A stretch of 64,000 nucleotides of DNA, taken from positions 9,231,517-9,295,516 of the forward strand of contig NW_004624743.1 in the NCBI RefSeq assembly GCF_000247695.1, written 5' to 3'. Source of the stretch: Heterocephalus glaber. Lineage: Eukaryota; Chordata; Mammalia; Rodentia; Bathyergidae. Position 1 is the stretch's first letter. Each line of letters starts with the position of its first letter. Under the pieces are notes generated by a model that saw nothing but the letters and a program-made list of their open reading frames with translations, made no database searches and had not been told where the DNA came from. Shown piece by piece: positions 60,201 to 64,000 of the stretch. Position numbers and translations under genes: made by a program.

Positions 60201-62097
60201 TATAGCTATTTTCTCCACTGATAATAATGAATTTTAATATTGTGCCCCTGTTATAACACCTTAAAAAAATCAATGATCTTCAGTGGTAGTTCCTGAGCTC
60301 CAGGGTGTCACCTGAAGAGAATCCCCCTCATTAATCCTCTATAATTTTATCTTTCTTTCCTGTTTCTCATAGATTTACTTAATAATTCTCATGTGCAGAT
60401 AAATTAAATTGGTCAGGTTTACTATTTTATGATTTATTCTAAGATCAAATTTGAATAGCTACATTCCTTGAAAAAAAAAGATGCAATCAATGGGAGACAT
60501 GTACCCACTAAATAGTTAACTTTCCTTTAAATAGAGTGTTTATTTTAGGGGTATGCAATTGTGAGAAAATGATAGTGGGTACCTGAAACAAGTATCGGCT
60601 TACAATATCCTATTTTAGATGAATATGATGGTTTTACTATTCCATGTGGAACTACTTTTCTAACTACTCTGTTGGTGCCTATAATTACAATAGAGGACAT
60701 ACATTGAAAAAAAGAAAGAAAAGAAAAGAAAAGTCTCAGAGACTCCCAAAATATCAGACAAAGACATTTACGTTGTAGCCACAATTCAATATACCATGTC
60801 TATTGTATAAGTTTGCTTTTCTTTTGAGCGTATTTCTTTTCCATGATAATACCAATACCGATAATTAATAAGTATGTTTGTTGAAAATAAGGCAGATAAA
60901 TATTAGGGATTTTAATTTTCAGAAGGTAAACACTGCTTTGGCACTAAACTTTATCCTTTGAGAATTTTTTATCTTGTAGGTTTTGATAGAAATAAAAGCT
61001 CATTAACAGAATATTTTTTATCCAAACCATTACAACTTCATTTTGAATCACAGCTCATTAAAACAATTATAATCAAATATTTCATTTCTTTTTCCCTTGT
61101 GAGAAACAACTGAAAAGGTTATGTTTGTTTTTCTTTATCTAAATCTCTGGGGTGATATAAACAGGCTACATAGATCTGTGTGCTGTTTCTCACTTACGTT
61201 TCAATGTGTCTCTGATGCTAACTTGAGTTATTTCCTATATACTTTAACATTCTTTCAATAGAATTTCAAAACTTGGCATTATAAGCATAGCAAAATTAAC
61301 AAGACATTTAATTTCATCCTCTCAAAATTCAAATATTGGCAGGTGATTGCTTAATGGAATTCAGTTACATTCCCATGCAGGTGTATTCTATTTTGGATCT
61401 CTCCACAGTTGAGAAGGAATATATTCTTGATGGTTAGTTTGTCTTCTTTTATGCTTTGAAGTGTACTATAACACACAGTGTCACAGCAGAAACCCTGGAC
61501 CACAGGAATAAAAATCACTAGGGCTACAACTGACTCAACTAATCCACAACTGAATACAGCCATACATATTCTGTCATAGGAGCCACAGGAAATTAATTGG
61601 AACGTCCTGGTTTCTCCTTGTGTCATCTTGATAGTTTCATTCTTCTTATACTCTAAATACATATAAATGAAGTATGAGTCTATATCAAAAATTTTATTCA
61701 TATTGACCTACCCAGGTGTCTGGGTACCTGACAAGATATCTGGCCAGCAGCAAGAGATTTTTAAAAGAAGATTGGCATCTAACTGCTACTTCCCATTATC
61801 AATGCTGCCCTCTTGTTACATGCCACATATACAGAGTCATTCATCTTTGCCGACCATCCCAACATTTGTAATTGGTATTTTCATCAGCTATAACTGAGAG
61901 CAATGCACAATTACTGATACACGTTGACAACACTTTAGATACACTACATACCACTGAATGTTTTGTACCACAACCTAGTTAGCTTAGGAAAATATTGTCT
62001 GTATTTAGATTGAAATGTTTATTACTTCACAAATATTTATAAATAATTATTCTAGGTAGTCTACTATTCAATATGCCATGCAGAAGTGTAATAGAAG
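60201..62097. other. unannotated AT-rich sequence
   Basis: About 1.9 kb. A (GAAAA)n-like tract lies at 60707-60733. A 116-codon minus frame (61351-61701) contains one hydrophobic stretch but no recognisable family, so it is not called. Confidence 0.45.
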
Positions 62098-62300
62098 CTG
62101 GGCACAATGGTGCACCCTGGTAACCCTAGCTATTTTGGAGGATGAGGCAGGATTGCCAGTTTGAGGTCAGTTTGGACAACTTAGTGAGATCCGTTCTCGA
62201 AAGGGCTGAAAATGCAGGTCCTGGTAGCATTCCACTGGGTTCCATCCACGGGACCGAAAGGAGGAGAGTGCAGGGAGAGGAGGAGACAGAGAAATAAAGT
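62098..62300 (+). mobile_element. composite B1-ID SINE (B1-dID type), plus strand
   Basis: The B1 part 'gctgggcacaatggtgcacc', 'ttttggaggatgaggcagga' and 'gaggtcagtttggacaactt' runs directly into an ID-like part 'agggctgaaaatgcaggtcc', 'ccactgggttccatccacgg' and 'gacc', then a purine-rich tail to about 62300. The opposite-strand relative is at 4558. Confidence 0.85.
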
Positions 62301-62736
62301 CATTATCCTAGGGCTCCCCTGAACTTCTTTAATAATATTGCAAGCACAGTTTTACCTCTCCTTTTAGGATGAACTCTTCTCAGTGAATTAGCATATCCAT
62401 TTTATAGACCAAGAACCATTAGGAAAAGTACAATTTAACATACAGGTACCTGGCATCTTTTTCAAAAGTATATTCAGTCCAACTGATTGTCTGTGCGAAG
62501 TGGTTAAGGGCTAAGTGAACTGCTTAAAATCTAGGTGAATGCTATGTACTGGATTTACCTTCCTTCTAAAGTTTAAAATCATGAAAAAATAAATGGAGCT
62601 AATATGGTACCATGATGCTTAAAGAGTAGAACTGAAACTGAGTTGATTTGGATTCAATAGATTTCTTCCTATGGCACTTATGTTTAAACTAGTTAATAAA
62701 AATACTGAGTGATTTCTTGTAATACAACTTCAATTG
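62301..62736. other. unannotated sequence
   Basis: Nothing recognised. Confidence 0.5.
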
Positions 62737-62844
62737 TGTGTGTATGCAAGTGTGTGTCTGTGTGTGTGTGTGTGTGTGGTCCCAGGGGTTGAGTCCAGAG
62801 TTTCATATGTGCTGTGCAATCACTCTAGTACCAAGCATCACCCC
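62737..62844 (-). mobile_element. old ID-like SINE, minus strand, headed by (TG)n
   Basis: The TG microsatellite (62737-62778) is the mirrored CA tail. Then 'gtcccaggggttgagtccag', 'caatcactctagtaccaagc' and 'atcacccctagtcc' are the complement of an old ID. Compare the plus-strand copy with a CA tail at 45081. Confidence 0.72.
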
Positions 62845-62858
62845 TAGTCCTCAAGGTT

Positions 62859-62948
62859 TGTTTTTTATTTTTTTGGTACCAGGGATCGAGCTCGCATCCT
62901 TGTGCTTGTGGGGCAGGCGGAGGAACCACTGAACTAAATCCCTGGCCC
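62859..62948 (-). mobile_element. ID SINE, minus strand, with TSD
   Basis: T-rich start, 'ggtaccagggatcgagctcg' (complement of the B-box end), 'ccactgaactaaatccctgg' (complement of the A-box start). The TSD TAGTCCTCAAG is at 62845-62855 and 62949-62959. It is the only young ID on the minus strand and landed at the end of an old ID. Confidence 0.95.
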
Positions 62949-62959
62949 TAGTCCTCAAG

Positions 62960-63217
62960 TTTTTGACATCATCATTTGAAAGTTGCAAAGGAAACTCTGT
63001 TTTACACACCCAATCCTGTGTGTATCTTCCAGGGAGCAGAAAATGATTCCATAAATTCTTCTAAGTGTAAAATAATTACAATTGATAGTGTAAGGTAGTT
63101 GAGCTTAATTTTCCATAATCAATTTATCTATCACATATCAGCATATACTAGTTAATTCAGGTAATCAAGGAACCTGAAGACACAGTACAAAGATTACCAT
63201 TCATACTGGTTTCAAAT
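62960..63217. other. unannotated AT-rich sequence
   Basis: Nothing recognised. Confidence 0.5.
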
Positions 63218-63229
63218 ATGGCAGATTGA

Positions 63230-63310
63230 GGCCAGGGGTTTAGCTCAGTGATGCTGCCACCTGCCTCGCAAGTGTAAAGTTCCGAGTTCAATTCCTGATA
63301 CCAAAAAAAA
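63230..63310 (+). mobile_element. ID SINE with perfect 12-bp TSD
   Basis: 'ggccaggggtttagctcagt', 'gagttcaattcctgatacc' and an A tail. The TSD ATGGCAGATTGA is at 63218-63229 and 63311-63322. Confidence 0.95.
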
Positions 63311-63415
63311 ATGGCAGATTGATTGTTGCTTTAATCTTTTTATGATCAATACTACATGTAATTTGTCATTGATTATATCATTAATATCTATTTAACAGTT
63401 TTATAAAGAAAATTA

Positions 63416-63512
63416 GGGGCTAGAAAAGGTAGCTCAGTGGTAGAATACTTACTTGCCTAGCATGCACAAGGTCCTGGGTTTGATTCCTAGTGAAATAAAT
63501 AAATAAATAATC
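63416..63512 (+). mobile_element. older-type ID SINE with (AAAT)n tail
   Basis: 'aggtagctcagtggtagaat', 'ttgcctagcatgcacaaggt' and 'cctgggtttgattcctagtg' then (AAAT)n. The 'tgcctagcatgca' middle differs from the young 'ctcgcaagc' type. Confidence 0.88.
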
Positions 63513-64000
63513 TATGTTCATCTTGAAGATATAGATTAATGTTCACTGAAAATTTTACCTAAATCTTGATGGGTAAATCTTGCCCACTACAAACTTCGTC
63601 TAAATCTTGACTTCAGTGGTGTAAAGAAAAAAATGTACTAAAAAACATAATGAGAACTGGAAAACGTAGCTTCTTGATATAAATGAAAAAACTACTTGTC
63701 AGAAAGCAAGTTGCTGTACAGTAAGGCAGTTGCTGTACACACTGGCCCAGTTTCAGGGATGGAAACATAGACCTTCACCTCTCAATCACAGAATGTCAGC
63801 ATAATACTGGAAAAGAAGCATATGGGATTGTATATGTTCCAGTTCAACCACCTTTGGACAATGAAACCCACCAATATCATATTTACCAGCTATTACAAGG
63901 AAACTAATCAACTGTATTAAGATTGCTCATTTCCATGGAGAGGCTATGACAACATAGGAGTAACAAAGCATCAATTAAACAAAAAAGCTCAAATGAATAT
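63513..64000. other. unannotated trailing sequence
   Basis: Nothing recognised. A 12-bp word 'cagttgctgtac' recurs near 63726 after a close variant near 63709. Confidence 0.5.

Noticed and set aside
61351..61701. 116-codon minus-strand frame with a hydrophobic stretch
   Set aside because: Length is expected by chance in 64 kb of AT-rich DNA, no family or splice context is recognised, and the hydrophobic stretch alone is not evidence.
5261..63310. Regularly recurring 80-bp unit reminiscent of a CRISPR array
   Set aside because: Spacing is irregular over kilobases, units carry A tails and TSDs, and the setting is eukaryotic.

Overview
The window looks like nuclear DNA from a placental mammal, most likely a non-muroid rodent. 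The taxon rests on its repeats. There are nine tRNA-derived ID SINEs with A-rich tails, most bounded by readable target-site duplications (TSDs). Older ID relatives, 7SL-derived B1 monomers and composite B1-ID (B1-dID type) elements occur alongside them, over a background of mammal-wide MIR, L2, L1M, MLT2 and DNA-transposon fossils. B1 plus ID points to rodents, and B1-dID fits the squirrel/dormouse or hystricognath side of the order. Species assignment is an inference I cannot confirm.

I found no protein-coding gene, rRNA, intact tRNA, CRISPR array or bacterial-type operon. The DNA is AT-rich, and the longest open frames (about 115-119 codons) are the size expected by chance. The most gene-like stretch is a 49-codon frame at 46391-46540, with an acceptor-like sequence before it and AATAAA after it. 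The window is best read as intergenic or deep intronic sequence.

Layout. 0.5-2.1 kb: an old L1 on the minus strand. 2.8 kb: an unexplained inverted repeat. 4.2-5.3 kb: an LTR-like scrap split by B1-ID, then the first young ID. 8.4-9.9 kb: ID, B1, MIR and a twin-primed (5'-inverted) L1 with TSD. 10.8-18.5 kb: MIR, L2 on both strands, ID, a complete hAT-type element and an L1 3' end. 19.9-20.8 kb: L1 ORF2 fossil and a B1-like element. 21-29 kb: mostly unique sequence with a homeodomain/POU-site-rich block near 23 kb. 29.7-36.7 kb: a less AT-rich stretch with a 146-bp local duplication, an uncertain ERV-like interior and an MLT2-type LTR. 36.9-38.7 kb: another POU/homeodomain block and a small GC-rich pocket. 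43-46 kb: a 2.9-kb old L1 with ID copies nested in it. 46.4-48.6 kb: the exon candidate, MIR, B1, ID and L2. 50.5-55.5 kb: L1 3' ends, a striking hairpin at 51.2 kb beside TTAATTAA motifs, ID and MIR. 57.7-64 kb: L1, a Tigger-like element, microsatellites, and a SINE cluster at the right end.

Nothing here works as a gene set. The function that could plausibly be present is cis-regulatory (blocks near 23, 37 and 51 kb) or structural (hairpins and alternating purine-pyrimidine tracts). All repeat calls come from reading the sequence against remembered consensus patterns, so boundaries are approximate unless a TSD fixes them.
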